Part shown: in pieces, positions 1 to 8,210 of the stretch | Numbering within the stretch: the stretch's first letter is position 1 | How the letters are laid out: each line of letters opens with the position of its first letter | Assembly (NCBI GenBank): GCA_913043285.1 | Contig: CAJWML010000003.1 | Span: 62,001-126,000, forward strand | Source: CAKZNE01 sp002695025 | GTDB taxonomy: Bacteria; Bacteroidota; Bacteroidia; Flavobacteriales; Schleiferiaceae | Direction of reading: 5' to 3' | Length of the DNA stretch: 64,000 nt | Notes under the pieces: model-generated | The model's input: the letters and a program-made list of their open reading frames with translations, nothing else | Databases searched by the model: none | Told to the model about the DNA's origin: nothing | Position numbers and translations under genes: made by a program

Positions 1-1122
1 TTCCACACAATTGTAGTTCTTATTTTCCAACTTGGCTTTGGGTGCGGAACACACCTTCAACTCTCCCCCATTATGACAGGAACTGCACTGAGTGTTAAAC
101 CGGGCTACATTGGTTTCCTTTACGGATATATGAGGGTTATGACAACTGGCACAATTGTAACCTTTACTGTTGATAAAACAGGCGCTTTGCTTAAAACGAT
201 CTACATGCGAGGCCATGATAAAGCGATCATCGGCATTGGAATAGCGAGGCAGGTATACACTCATTACCTCTGAAAGCTTCATCCCCGGTTTAAAGTCAAA
301 GAAAGACTTACCTTCTTCCAACACGGTATTACCTTGCAAATGACACCGCTGGCACACTTCAAATTGCAGCTCAATGGGTAATTTCTTAGGGTTTACAATA
401 GAGTAATCCGTAGCAATGGCCGTATCCACATATTGCCCGGACATCATCCTCTTTACGTGCAATTCTCCCGGTCCGTGGCAACGTTCGCAGTTGATGGCTC
501 CGGGTACTTCTTTGTAACGGTTTACCGAACCTTTCACAAAACCGGTTGGCATTGAATTATGACAACTGGTACATTCCAGGCCTACCTGCCTCCTGAAGCG
601 CAAATTATGACCTGCCTCGTATCCGGGCGGAAGATCTGCCCTACCCTCCTGGGCATACCAGGTAAAAGGTGCCTGGTACAGGTATTCACCCTGGGTAAAA
701 AGGTGTGAATTCGTATGCTGACCGCTGCCCACAACATAATCTATTCTCCGGCTTTGCTTATAAACAGTATCTGGTGATTGCAGCCTGAACTCATCCAGAA
801 AAAGGCTGTCTCCCTTCCAATGCGGGTGATAGTAATAACCCGAATAATGATCATGAATGACGGTATGGCCGGAGATATCGGCAATGCTCTTGGTAGTATC
901 CGCCCCTCCAAAGGAGGAACCCATACCCGTATGAATGAAGGTGGCATGCTTGGTAATATGGCATTTGCGGCAAGTTTCAATGCCCACGTAATTTACCGTA
1001 TCGCTCAGGTTGAGATAAGTAGTTTTCTCTTCCGCCTGATCTTTAATAGTGTTATTACCGCAGCGAAAAAGTGCCGTTACCAATAAGCCTATAGCTAGTA
1101 ATGCCAATATCTTTTTGACCAT
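1..1122 (-). CDS. Multiheme c-type cytochrome (3' end beyond window)
   Basis: The minus strand is open from an ATG at 1122 to the window edge (374 codons). It carries six complete CXXCH heme-binding motifs at residues 51-55 (CRKCH), 184-188 (CTSCH), 212-216 (CERCH), 257-261 (CQRCH), 324-328 (CASCH) and 346-350 (CSSCH), and a Cys at 372 that probably opens a seventh. Residues 1-20 are hydrophobic and exported; Cys21 could be a lipid anchor, but the Arg before it is unusual for a lipobox. Such proteins transfer electrons in the periplasm or at the cell surface; the partner is not visible. The start lies 1 nt after the stop of the acetyltransferase gene, so they are probably co-transcribed. Related Bacteroidota proteins often continue into TPR repeats, which cannot be tested here. 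Confidence 0.88.
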   Translation of the reverse strand, partial: MVKKILALLAIGLLVTALFRCGNNTIKDQAEEKTTYLNLSDTVNYVGIETCRKCHITKHATFIHTGMGSSFGGADTTKSIADISGHTVIHDHYSGYYYHPHWKGDSLFLDEFRLQSPDTVYKQSRRIDYVVGSGQHTNSHLFTQGEYLYQAPFTWYAQEGRADLPPGYEAGHNLRFRRQVGLECTSCHNSMPTGFVKGSVNRYKEVPGAINCERCHGPGELHVKRMMSGQYVDTAIATDYSIVNPKKLPIELQFEVCQRCHLQGNTVLEEGKSFFDFKPGMKLSEVMSVYLPRYSNADDRFIMASHVDRFKQSACFINSKGYNCASCHNPHISVKETNVARFNTQCSSCHNGGELKVCSAPKAKLENKNYNCVE

Positions 1123-1123
1123 G

Positions 1124-1657
1124 CTACCTTTTTTCCCGGATCAGTTGCAGGAAATATTCATCCTGGAAACCCTTGCTCCCTCTCACCCATTCCTTTTTAC
1201 AGCCGCTGATAGCGAAACCTACCTTTTCAAACAACTTCAGGCTACCTTTATTATCGGTAAGCACATTGCAAAAAAGCTGGTTGATATCCAGGTGATCAAA
1301 ACAATAGGCTTTCAGCAAAGCCAGTGATTCCGAACCTAGTCCATTATTGCGTAAGCTGGCATCGGCAATCAGAACCCCTACACCTGCTCTTTTATGAAAA
1401 GGGTCAAAATCAAAAATATCCAAAGTCCCAATGGCTTTGCCGGAATCCTTTAGCTGAATGATGAGACGAAGCTGACCAGTTTGATAAATGGAAAGGTGGG
1501 TATTCTCAATATAGCGTCTCATAAGATCGCGACTAAAAGGTAAAAGTGTTCCGCTTACCTCCCAGTTTTCACGGTTGTTCTCCCAATCCAGCAAAAGGTC
1601 AAGATCCTCAGGTTCCACCGGGCGGAGCTCTATCTTATCCCCTATCAGCCAGTTCAT
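1124..1657 (-). CDS. GNAT family N-acetyltransferase (RimJ/RimL-like)
   Basis: A 177-residue single-domain acetyltransferase. The N-terminus (IELRPVEPEDLDLLLDWENN) is typical of the RimJ/RimL-type Acetyltransf_3 family, and the acetyl-CoA pyrophosphate-binding loop is visible as RNNGLGSESL near residues 103-112, followed by the usual helix and a C-terminal GF segment. Family members acetylate protein N-termini, amino acids or small amines from acetyl-CoA in the cytosol; the substrate cannot be told. Its start overlaps the end of dapF by 4 nt and its stop is 1 nt from the cytochrome start, so the three form a tight minus-strand operon without an obvious functional link. Confidence 0.85.
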   Translation of the reverse strand: MNWLIGDKIELRPVEPEDLDLLLDWENNRENWEVSGTLLPFSRDLMRRYIENTHLSIYQTGQLRLIIQLKDSGKAIGTLDIFDFDPFHKRAGVGVLIADASLRNNGLGSESLALLKAYCFDHLDINQLFCNVLTDNKGSLKLFEKVGFAISGCKKEWVRGSKGFQDEYFLQLIREKR

Positions 1658-2439
1658 ACTTCAATACTTCCTTCAAACACAAATTCGGCCGGACCGGTAA
1701 GCCAGATGTCTGTAAAACCCACTTCAGCAGGTTTAAAACTCACGTTCAATTCTCCTCCTCTTGTGTGTACATATACTTTATGCGCGCCTACCTTTTCCTG
1801 CTTAAATGCTGCCAGTACAGCAGCCGTTACCCCGGTACCACAACTTAAGGTTTCATCTTCCACACCCCTTTCGTAGGTGCGCATAAAAAGATGACCGTTT
1901 TCCTGCACTTCAACAAAGTTCACATTCACACCTTCCTGGCGGTAATGATCGGAGTAACGAATATCACGGGCCCTGGGTACAATTTCCATTTGTGCTGTAT
2001 CGTGACTGAAAACAATGTGGTGGGGAGAGCCGGTATCCACAAAAACAGCATTTTCCAACTGGCGAACATCCTGAACATCTATCATACGGATGCTGACCTC
2101 TTCCTCACTAACCCTGGCAAGGTGATCCCCGTCAATAGCTTTGAAGCGATACTCTTCCTTTTTCATTCCCAGATCACTGGCAAACCTGCTCACGCAGCGC
2201 CCGCCATTACCGCACATGGTACTTTCACGGCCGTCAGAGTTATAATAAACCATCCTGAAGTCATATCCTTCCAGTTCCTCCAACAGGATCAATCCATCGG
2301 CTCCCACACCAAACCTTCGGTCGCAGATCTTTCTCACCTGCTCCACCGAGTCCGGTTGCCAGCTCAGCGTTCGGTTATCCACCATTACGAAATCGTTTCC
2401 TGTTCCCTGGTATTTGTAAAAGGCTAAATGCATACTCAA
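1654..2439 (-). CDS. dapF: Diaminopimelate epimerase
   Basis: A 261-residue DapF. It interconverts LL- and meso-diaminopimelate in the lysine and peptidoglycan precursor pathway by a two-base mechanism with two cysteines. Both are visible: Cys76 in MCGNGGRC and the second near residue 200 in LSCGTG. The N-terminal motif YQGTGNDF is also characteristic, and the length matches the family. Two in-frame starts (2439 and 2433) are possible; the longer is given. First gene of a minus-strand group with the acetyltransferase (4-nt overlap) and the cytochrome. It is divergent from the HtrA protease gene. Confidence 0.96.
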   Translation of the reverse strand: MSMHLAFYKYQGTGNDFVMVDNRTLSWQPDSVEQVRKICDRRFGVGADGLILLEELEGYDFRMVYYNSDGRESTMCGNGGRCVSRFASDLGMKKEEYRFKAIDGDHLARVSEEEVSIRMIDVQDVRQLENAVFVDTGSPHHIVFSHDTAQMEIVPRARDIRYSDHYRQEGVNVNFVEVQENGHLFMRTYERGVEDETLSCGTGVTAAVLAAFKQEKVGAHKVYVHTRGGELNVSFKPAEVGFTDIWLTGPAEFVFEGSIEV

Positions 2440-2566
2440 ACTTCAAAGTTAAAATCCTGTTAAAAGCAATGCCAGCCTGACAATATGATTTAACTTGGAA
2501 TAGTTATTGAAAATTGAAAGTCCGAAATTACTGAGATTTATAACACTATAAAATTCGAACTGAAAT

Positions 2567-4003
2567 ATGAAAAGTATCGCTAAAATTTTCCTGGTATCTG
2601 CCCTGGGGGGAGCTATTACCCTGGGCATATATAAGACTTTTTTAGAAGAACCACAGGTAGAGAGGATAATCCAGCAAACTGAACAGCCCTCTTTTGTGCG
2701 AACGTCCCTTACCCCATTAGCTGAAGGAGGCTTTACCGAGGCGGCCGAGAAAAGTGTAAACAGTGTAGTACACGTAAGGACGGCAGTAGAGTCACAATAC
2801 CAGCCCTCCAGCCCGCTGGAATTTTTCTTTGGCAGGCCCCAAGGTTCGCAACCGCGTTTACAGCTTGGCTCCGGCTCAGGGGTCATCGTTTCCAAGGAGG
2901 GGTATATAGTCACCAACAACCACGTGGTAGAAAACGCGCAGGAGGTAAAGGTAACCCTGAACAATAATAAAGAATACGATGCCAAAGTAATAGGTGCCGA
3001 TCCCACTACGGATATTGCCTTACTCAAAGTAGATGCCGAGGATCTTCCCTTCCTCACTTTCAGCAACTCCGATAATGTGCGTTTGGGAGAATGGGTATTG
3101 GCCGTAGGTAACCCCTTTAACCTCACTTCTACCGTTACAGCCGGTATTGTAAGCGCCAAGAGCCGGAATATCGGGGTGATCAATGATCGTGCGGCCATTG
3201 AGTCATTCATACAAACTGATGCTGCTGTAAATCCCGGCAATAGTGGTGGCGCATTGGTTAATACACGAGGCGAACTGATAGGCATCAACAGTGCCATTTC
3301 CACTCATACAGGTTCTTTTGAGGGATATTCTTTTGCTATCCCTTCCAATATTGTGCGTAAGGTAGTGGAAGACCTTCTGGAATTCGGCACGGTACAAAGG
3401 GCATTTATTGGGGTGAATATCTCTGATATCACTCCCCGCATAGCCAGTGAATTGGATCTGGAAGTATCCAACGGAGTATACGTGGGCGGTGTTACCGAAA
3501 ATGGAGCAGCTGAAAATGCCGGCATACAAACCGGGGATGTTATTATGGCCATTGACGGGCAACGTGTTACCAAGAGCAGTGAGCTACAGGAAATTATAGG
3601 TCGCAAACGCCCCGGGGACCAGGTTAAGATAGACCTGGACAGGAATGGTAAAAGGATGGATTACTCGGTTACCCTGCGAAATGTAAATGGTACTACCCGG
3701 GTTATCAAGAAAGAAGACATTCAATTCATCACCAAATTGGGTGGAAGTTTCCGTCCGCTGAATAAAACGGAGAAAACCCGTCTGGGAATTACCTATGGCG
3801 TTAAGGTTACAGAGGTAAAGTCCGGTATTATGGCAGAACTGAATATTCCGAATAACTTTATCATCACCCATATCAACCGCCAGCCTATCCGGGATGTAGA
3901 AGATATCAACAGCTCGGTAAATGGGCTTCAAAAAGAGGATCCGGTGGTTATACAGGGCTTCCTCCCTAACGGCAGAGGAAAATACTACGCCTTTGGATAT
4001 TAA
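2567..4003 (+). CDS. HtrA/DegP-type serine protease with two PDZ domains
   Basis: A 478-residue envelope protease and chaperone of the HtrA family. An N-terminal hydrophobic segment (residues 5-22) exports or anchors it. The trypsin-like domain follows, with catalytic His119 (TNNHVV), Asp149 (TTDIAL) and Ser226 (GNSGGAL). PDZ1 covers roughly 270-370 and a second, more divergent PDZ about 385-475. These enzymes remove misfolded proteins in the periplasm. The gene stands alone, divergent from dapF and closed by a strong hairpin terminator. DegP versus DegQ cannot be decided, so no symbol is given. Confidence 0.94.
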   Translation: MKSIAKIFLVSALGGAITLGIYKTFLEEPQVERIIQQTEQPSFVRTSLTPLAEGGFTEAAEKSVNSVVHVRTAVESQYQPSSPLEFFFGRPQGSQPRLQLGSGSGVIVSKEGYIVTNNHVVENAQEVKVTLNNNKEYDAKVIGADPTTDIALLKVDAEDLPFLTFSNSDNVRLGEWVLAVGNPFNLTSTVTAGIVSAKSRNIGVINDRAAIESFIQTDAAVNPGNSGGALVNTRGELIGINSAISTHTGSFEGYSFAIPSNIVRKVVEDLLEFGTVQRAFIGVNISDITPRIASELDLEVSNGVYVGGVTENGAAENAGIQTGDVIMAIDGQRVTKSSELQEIIGRKRPGDQVKIDLDRNGKRMDYSVTLRNVNGTTRVIKKEDIQFITKLGGSFRPLNKTEKTRLGITYGVKVTEVKSGIMAELNIPNNFIITHINRQPIRDVEDINSSVNGLQKEDPVVIQGFLPNGRGKYYAFGY

Positions 4004-4035
4004 ATTAGTGTACTAATTACACTTTCAAATTCTTT

Positions 4036-4066
4036 ATAAAAGCCTCTTAAAGAGGCTTTTATATTT
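4036..4066 (+). terminator. Rho-independent terminator after htrA
   Basis: Nearly perfect inverted repeat: AAAAGCCTCTT pairs with AAGAGGCTTTT around position 4049. The arms are 4036-4048 and 4050-4062, and the 3' side is T-rich. It lies 33 nt after the protease stop codon and immediately before the gapdh promoter. Confidence 0.85.
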
Positions 4067-4077
4067 TAAGAATTACA

Positions 4078-4108
4078 TTGTTAACTCCCTCAAAAGAAAC
4101 TAAATTTG
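4078..4108 (+). promoter_or_regulatory. Bacteroidota-type promoter of gapdh
   Basis: TTG at 4078-4080 and TAAATTTG at 4101-4108, separated by 20 nt, match the Bacteroidota -33/-7 pattern (TTTG, 19-21 nt, TAnnTTTG). Transcription would start near 4114, so the in-frame TTG at 4078 cannot be the translation start and the ATG at 4144 is preferred. Confidence 0.72.
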
Positions 4109-4143
4109 CGGCCTTAAAAAATATTTCAAAACAAATAAGAACG

Positions 4144-5598
4144 ATGGCCGAAGTATTGGATTATCAAGGTTCCGTTACCCAACGAATCGCTATGGAAAAG
4201 GCAGCCGCTGAATTTATCAAAAAGATCAGCGAGCTTTACCTGGACAAGGGAATTGAAATGGTACTATTCCGTAACCAGCTCATTGACCAGAGAGCCAGTG
4301 AAATTCTAAACCTCCATGAGTATGCCCGCAAATTTGTGGGACAGAATATCACTATTGATGACACTCTTACTCTTCTCAATGAACTGGTGCAAATGGACCT
4401 TGCTCCTGCCCGCATGGATATTGGACGCTTGGCCAGCGAATGGCTAAAGGAAAAAGAAGCTTATGCCAATGTGCGCTCTTTCCTGGAGGATAAGCTGAAT
4501 ACTTTCATCGGTCCTGATAATATGCAACGCACCACTCCTAAGGATGTAGTGCTGTATGGTTTTGGCCGTATTGGTCGCCTGGTAGCCCGCGAACTGATGG
4601 CCCAGGAAGGTAAAGGTGAGCAATTACGCCTGAGGGCTATTGTAACCCGTGGTGAGGATCCTGAAACCCTTGAAAAGCGTGCCTCGCTTTTACGTGAGGA
4701 TTCAGTTCACGGCCCGTTTCCCGGTACTGTAGAAGCCGATGTGGAAAAATCTGCCCTGATCGTTAACGGCAGAACGATACAGATGATCGCTGCTTCCAAT
4801 CCTGAGGAGATCGATTATACGGCCTACGGTATTCATGACGCCCTGGTGATTGATAATACCGGTGCCTTCCGTGACGATAAGGCCTTGGCCCGCCATTTGA
4901 AGGCTAACGGAGCTTCTAAAGTACTGCTTACCGCTCCCGGAAAAAACGTACCCAACATTGTACATGGGGTAAACCAAACAGATTTTGATCCGGCTGAGAT
5001 AGATATCTTTTCAGCTGCCAGCTGTACTACCAATGCTATTACTCCCATCCTGAAGGTGGTGGAAGATAATTTCGGAGTGGTAAAAGGCCATATTGAAACG
5101 GTTCACGCTTATACCAATGACCAGAACCTGGTGGACAATATGCACAGCAAATACCGGAGGGGTCGTGCTGCAGCTCTTAACATGGTAATTACCGAAACCG
5201 GTGCCGGCAAAGCGGTAGCTAAAGCTCTTCCACAGCTGGAAGGCAAGCTTACCTCCAATGCCATACGCGTTCCGGTTCCCAACGGTTCTTTGGCTATCCT
5301 TAACCTCACCGTGGGTAAGTCAACTTCCCGTGACGAAGTAAACGAGGCCATGCGTACTGCCGCCCTCAAAGGCGACCTTGTGGAACAGATTCGCTACTCT
5401 ATGAGCAACGAACTGGTTTCCAGTGACATTGTAGGCAACTCTTGCCCTTCTGTATTTGACAGCCAAGCCACCATTGTATCCGCTGACGGTGAAAATATGG
5501 TGTTGTATGTTTGGTATGATAACGAGTATGGCTACACCCGCCAGGTGATCCGTCTCAGCAAATACATTGCCCAGGTAAGGCGCAAGCGTTATTATTAA
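4144..5598 (+). CDS. Glyceraldehyde-3-phosphate dehydrogenase, long form
   Basis: A 484-residue GAPDH. The enzyme oxidises glyceraldehyde 3-phosphate with NAD(P)+ and phosphate to 1,3-bisphosphoglycerate, or works in reverse. The dinucleotide fold starts at YGFGRIGR and the catalytic cysteine is Cys294 in SAASCTTN. In ordinary GAPDHs of about 335 residues this Cys is near 150, so there is an N-terminal extension of roughly 140 mostly helical residues; such long forms occur in Bacteroidota. Start: the open frame extends to a TTG at 4078, but that triplet is the -33 element, so ATG 4144 was chosen. Monocistronic, between two strong terminators. Confidence 0.93.
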   Translation: MAEVLDYQGSVTQRIAMEKAAAEFIKKISELYLDKGIEMVLFRNQLIDQRASEILNLHEYARKFVGQNITIDDTLTLLNELVQMDLAPARMDIGRLASEWLKEKEAYANVRSFLEDKLNTFIGPDNMQRTTPKDVVLYGFGRIGRLVARELMAQEGKGEQLRLRAIVTRGEDPETLEKRASLLREDSVHGPFPGTVEADVEKSALIVNGRTIQMIAASNPEEIDYTAYGIHDALVIDNTGAFRDDKALARHLKANGASKVLLTAPGKNVPNIVHGVNQTDFDPAEIDIFSAASCTTNAITPILKVVEDNFGVVKGHIETVHAYTNDQNLVDNMHSKYRRGRAAALNMVITETGAGKAVAKALPQLEGKLTSNAIRVPVPNGSLAILNLTVGKSTSRDEVNEAMRTAALKGDLVEQIRYSMSNELVSSDIVGNSCPSVFDSQATIVSADGENMVLYVWYDNEYGYTRQVIRLSKYIAQVRRKRYY

Positions 5599-5622
5599 TC
5601 ATCAGTTAAATTACGGCATACT

Positions 5623-5654
5623 AAAAAGCCCGGCCAATTGGCCGGGCTTTTTTA
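5623..5654. terminator. Bidirectional terminator between gapdh and gcvT
   Basis: A 13-bp perfect stem (AAAAAGCCCGGCC with GGCCGGGCTTTTT, arms 5623-5635 and 5640-5652) with an AATT loop. Both strands have a T-tract after the stem, so it serves gapdh on plus and gcvT on minus, which converge here. Confidence 0.92.
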
Positions 5655-5670
5655 TAGTATACTGGAATAT

Positions 5671-6750
5671 CTATTTCACAAAGGGTAAGGTAACTACCTC
5701 TGCTTTCAAGGATTTATTGCGTACCTCAATATAGATAATTGATCCCGGCTTTGCGAGATCCGGATTAATATATCCCATCCCAATAGCTTTGCCCAGGGTT
5801 GGGGACTGTGTGCCACTGGTAACTCTTCCAATGGTTTCGCCCTTCTCATTTTGAATGGTATAGGATTGCCTGGGTATACCGCGGTCGATCATTTCAAAAC
5901 CCACCAATCTTTTGTCTGTTCCACGCTCCTTCTGAGCCAGCAGCTCATCTTTGTTGATGAAATCCTTGCTGAATTTAGTGATCCAGCCCAAACCGGCTTC
6001 TATGGGCGAAGTAGTATCATCAATATCATTTCCGTAAAGGCAGAAGCCTTTTTCCATGCGGAGAGTATCCCGGGCTCCCAAGCCTATGGGTTTAATATCC
6101 TGTGGCGCTCCGGCTTCAAATACGGCCTTCCATACCTTTTCGGCATGCTTATTTTCAAAATATATTTCAAAGCCCCCTGAACCTGTATATCCGGTGGCCG
6201 AAACAATAACATCCTCTACTCCGGCAAAGGTTCCCTTCTCAAAAGTGTAATACTTCATAGAAGACAGGTCTATATTGGTAAGCGACTGTAGAGCCTCGGT
6301 TGCCTTAGGTCCCTGAACTGCCAGTAATGATATCTCGTCACTGCGATCCTTCAGGGTAACACCAAAGGAGTTATGTTGCTGCAGCCAATCCCAGTCCTTG
6401 CTTATATTGGAGGCATTAACCACCAGCATATACTCCGTTCCCGACAGACGGTAAACCAGGAGGTCGTCTACAATACCTCCATCTTCATTGGGAAGACAGC
6501 TGTACTGAACCTTTCCATCCGTTAACTTGGAAACATCGTTTGAAGTTACTTTTTGCAGAAATGCTTCAGCTTGTTCACCACTTACCACAAATTCTCCCAT
6601 GTGGCTTACATCAAATACTCCTACTCCGTTTCGTACGGTATGATGTTCAGCGGTAACACCCTCATATTGAAGAGGCATGTAATAACCGGCAAAAGGCACC
6701 ATGCGGGCTCCCAACTCTTCGTGGACCCCGGTCAGGGCTGTTTTTTTCAT
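5671..6750 (-). CDS. gcvT: Aminomethyltransferase (glycine cleavage T protein)
   Basis: A 359-residue GcvT of normal family length. In the glycine cleavage system it moves the aminomethyl group from the lipoylated H protein to tetrahydrofolate, giving methylene-THF and ammonia. Recognisable segments are the N-terminal GARMVPFAGYYMPLQY, VFDVSHMGE, SLLAVQGP and the GARDTLRMEKGFCLYGNDID stretch that contributes folate-binding residues. Lipoyl synthase (lipA at 15.4 kb) supports the same system but is not adjacent. The gene follows a receiver-domain gene by 19 nt, so they may share a transcript. Confidence 0.96.
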   Translation of the reverse strand: MKKTALTGVHEELGARMVPFAGYYMPLQYEGVTAEHHTVRNGVGVFDVSHMGEFVVSGEQAEAFLQKVTSNDVSKLTDGKVQYSCLPNEDGGIVDDLLVYRLSGTEYMLVVNASNISKDWDWLQQHNSFGVTLKDRSDEISLLAVQGPKATEALQSLTNIDLSSMKYYTFEKGTFAGVEDVIVSATGYTGSGGFEIYFENKHAEKVWKAVFEAGAPQDIKPIGLGARDTLRMEKGFCLYGNDIDDTTSPIEAGLGWITKFSKDFINKDELLAQKERGTDKRLVGFEMIDRGIPRQSYTIQNEKGETIGRVTSGTQSPTLGKAIGMGYINPDLAKPGSIIYIEVRNKSLKAEVVTLPFVK

Positions 6751-6769
6751 ATAGTTCTATGGATTTTGA

Positions 6770-7174
6770 TCAGGCAACGGCCTTACCAACCAAAGTAACC
6801 AGTTGTTCCTCGGTGATAGGTTTAATGATAAAATCACTGATTTCACTGATTTGTGAAGCCCTGTCCTTATCTCTTTCATCGATGGAGCTGCTTACCATGT
6901 AAACAATTATTTTCTTGGCCAATTGCGGGCGCAATTTAATATACTCCTCAATAAAATCCCACCCGTCCATGATAGGCATATTAAGGTCCAGAAAAATAAT
7001 ATCGGGTAGTTTTGTAGCGTGGCTGTGATTATCCTTTAGATAAAGGATTGCTTCTTCTCCATCTCCGTAGGTCATAACATTAGAAGCAAGCCGAAGCATT
7101 TGAATATACTTCTCCGTTGTAAACCTGTAAATCTTATCATCATCAATGATGCAGACCGAATCCACCATATTCAT
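6770..7174 (-). CDS. Single-domain response regulator (CheY-like receiver)
   Basis: A 134-residue protein that is only a receiver domain. The acidic pocket is DDD at 11-13, the phospho-acceptor Asp63 lies in FLDLNMPIMDGW, the conserved Ser is in VSSS and the conserved Lys in IKP near the C-terminus. No output domain is present, so it acts by protein contact or phosphotransfer; the partner kinase is not adjacent. Start at ATG 7174 or 7168 (both in frame). A TATTTTTG -7 element lies about 50 nt upstream. Co-transcription with gcvT is possible, but a functional link is unclear. Confidence 0.9.
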   Translation of the reverse strand: MNMVDSVCIIDDDKIYRFTTEKYIQMLRLASNVMTYGDGEEAILYLKDNHSHATKLPDIIFLDLNMPIMDGWDFIEEYIKLRPQLAKKIIVYMVSSSIDERDKDRASQISEISDFIIKPITEEQLVTLVGKAVA

Positions 7175-7625
7175 AATACCTGAGTTTAAAATATTACCTG
7201 GTCAACTTTCATTGTTCACAATTCAAAAATAAGGTAAATGCTAGCTCGGATTACATAAATCAGATCCCCCCTAACGGTAAGAGCATTCTGTAGTAGATGT
7301 CCTGTATATAAATTACTCTCCCTGGATTCCCTCCCTGATTATTCATGCCGATTAAAATGAGCTTATACAAAACCCTACTCATAAACCTTCAGCTAAACAG
7401 ATTGTAATTTACTGATAAAAAAATATTTATACTATAAATTATTCTAAAATTCAATAAAAAAGGAAAGGTAAGCCTGGTTTCTTTACTCTTCTGGAAATAT
7501 CAGCTACTTAATTCAATCGATCATATTGCCGGCATCCCTCTAATTCAGAGATTTTTAGCTCCCAGGGAGTTATGTAGTAAATTTCCGAAAATCCTTTTTT
7601 CCTGATTTTTCCTGAAAAGGAAATT
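7175..7625. other. 451-bp AT-rich intergenic region without a gene
   Basis: No convincing reading frame on either strand. On the minus strand TATTTTTG (complement of 7224-7231) fits the -7 consensus and could start the receiver gene transcript with a leader of about 50 nt; no matching -33 element was found. The end near miaE (7585-7625) has short A/T-rich inverted segments around CCTTTT/AAAAGG, too weak to call a terminator. The rest shows nothing recognisable. Confidence 0.5.
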
Positions 7626-8210
7626 TTAGCCGTGGATATGTTCCTTTTTACCAAAGCGCGCCATCACCTCTCCTTCAAAATTCAGGAGAGATTCCCATTT
7701 TTGATCTACTTCTTCCCTATCTCCATAGGTTCGGGCCAGCCTGATAAAGAGGGAATAATGATTGGCTTCACTCACCATCAGCCGGGAATAAAACTTTGCC
7801 AGCTCCTGGTCTTTCAGGTTTTCACTGAGTACTTTGAAACGCTCACAACTTCGGGCTTCAATAAGGGCAGCAATGAGTAAGCGATTGATCAGCCTTTCTG
7901 TACGATCACCGGTTTTCGGGAAAAAAGAACTTATCTCCCCCACATATTCATCCTTGCGCTCACGCCCCAGCACAAACCCCCTTTCCAGGATGATCTTATG
8001 CACCATTTCAAAATGGCTCATTTCCTCCCTGGCCAGGGCCGCCATTTCTGTAACCAACTCCGAGAGTTCCGGGTAGGTAACCAAGAATGAAATAGCTGTG
8101 GAAGCCGCCTTCTGCTCACAAAAGGCATGATCGATCAGTATTTCTTCTAAATTATCCTCGGCAATATTGGCCCAACGAGGGTCCGTAGGTAATTTTAATC
8201 GCAACATCAA
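7626..8210 (-). CDS. miaE: tRNA-(ms2io6A37) hydroxylase, MiaE family
   Basis: A 194-residue non-heme di-iron protein. MiaE hydroxylates the isopentenyl side chain of 2-methylthio-N6-isopentenyladenosine at tRNA position 37, using O2. The ferritin-like four-helix iron ligands are visible: a first Glu in the opening helices, EEMSHFEM, then EARSCERF, then SEANHYSLF, giving the paired E and ExxH pattern. Length fits the family. Its ATG overlaps the stop of the SulP gene by 4 nt, so it is the last gene of a coupled three-gene operon with the transporter and a universal stress protein. Functional linkage is unclear. Confidence 0.9.
   Translation of the reverse strand: MMLRLKLPTDPRWANIAEDNLEEILIDHAFCEQKAASTAISFLVTYPELSELVTEMAALAREEMSHFEMVHKIILERGFVLGRERKDEYVGEISSFFPKTGDRTERLINRLLIAALIEARSCERFKVLSENLKDQELAKFYSRLMVSEANHYSLFIRLARTYGDREEVDQKWESLLNFEGEVMARFGKKEHIHG

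Noticed and set aside
4078..4143. N-terminal extension of GAPDH from TTG 4078
   Set aside because: TTG 4078-4080 is the -33 element of a well-formed promoter whose start site lies downstream.
7585..7625. Terminator after miaE
   Set aside because: Only short A/T-rich imperfect pairing; no stable stem.
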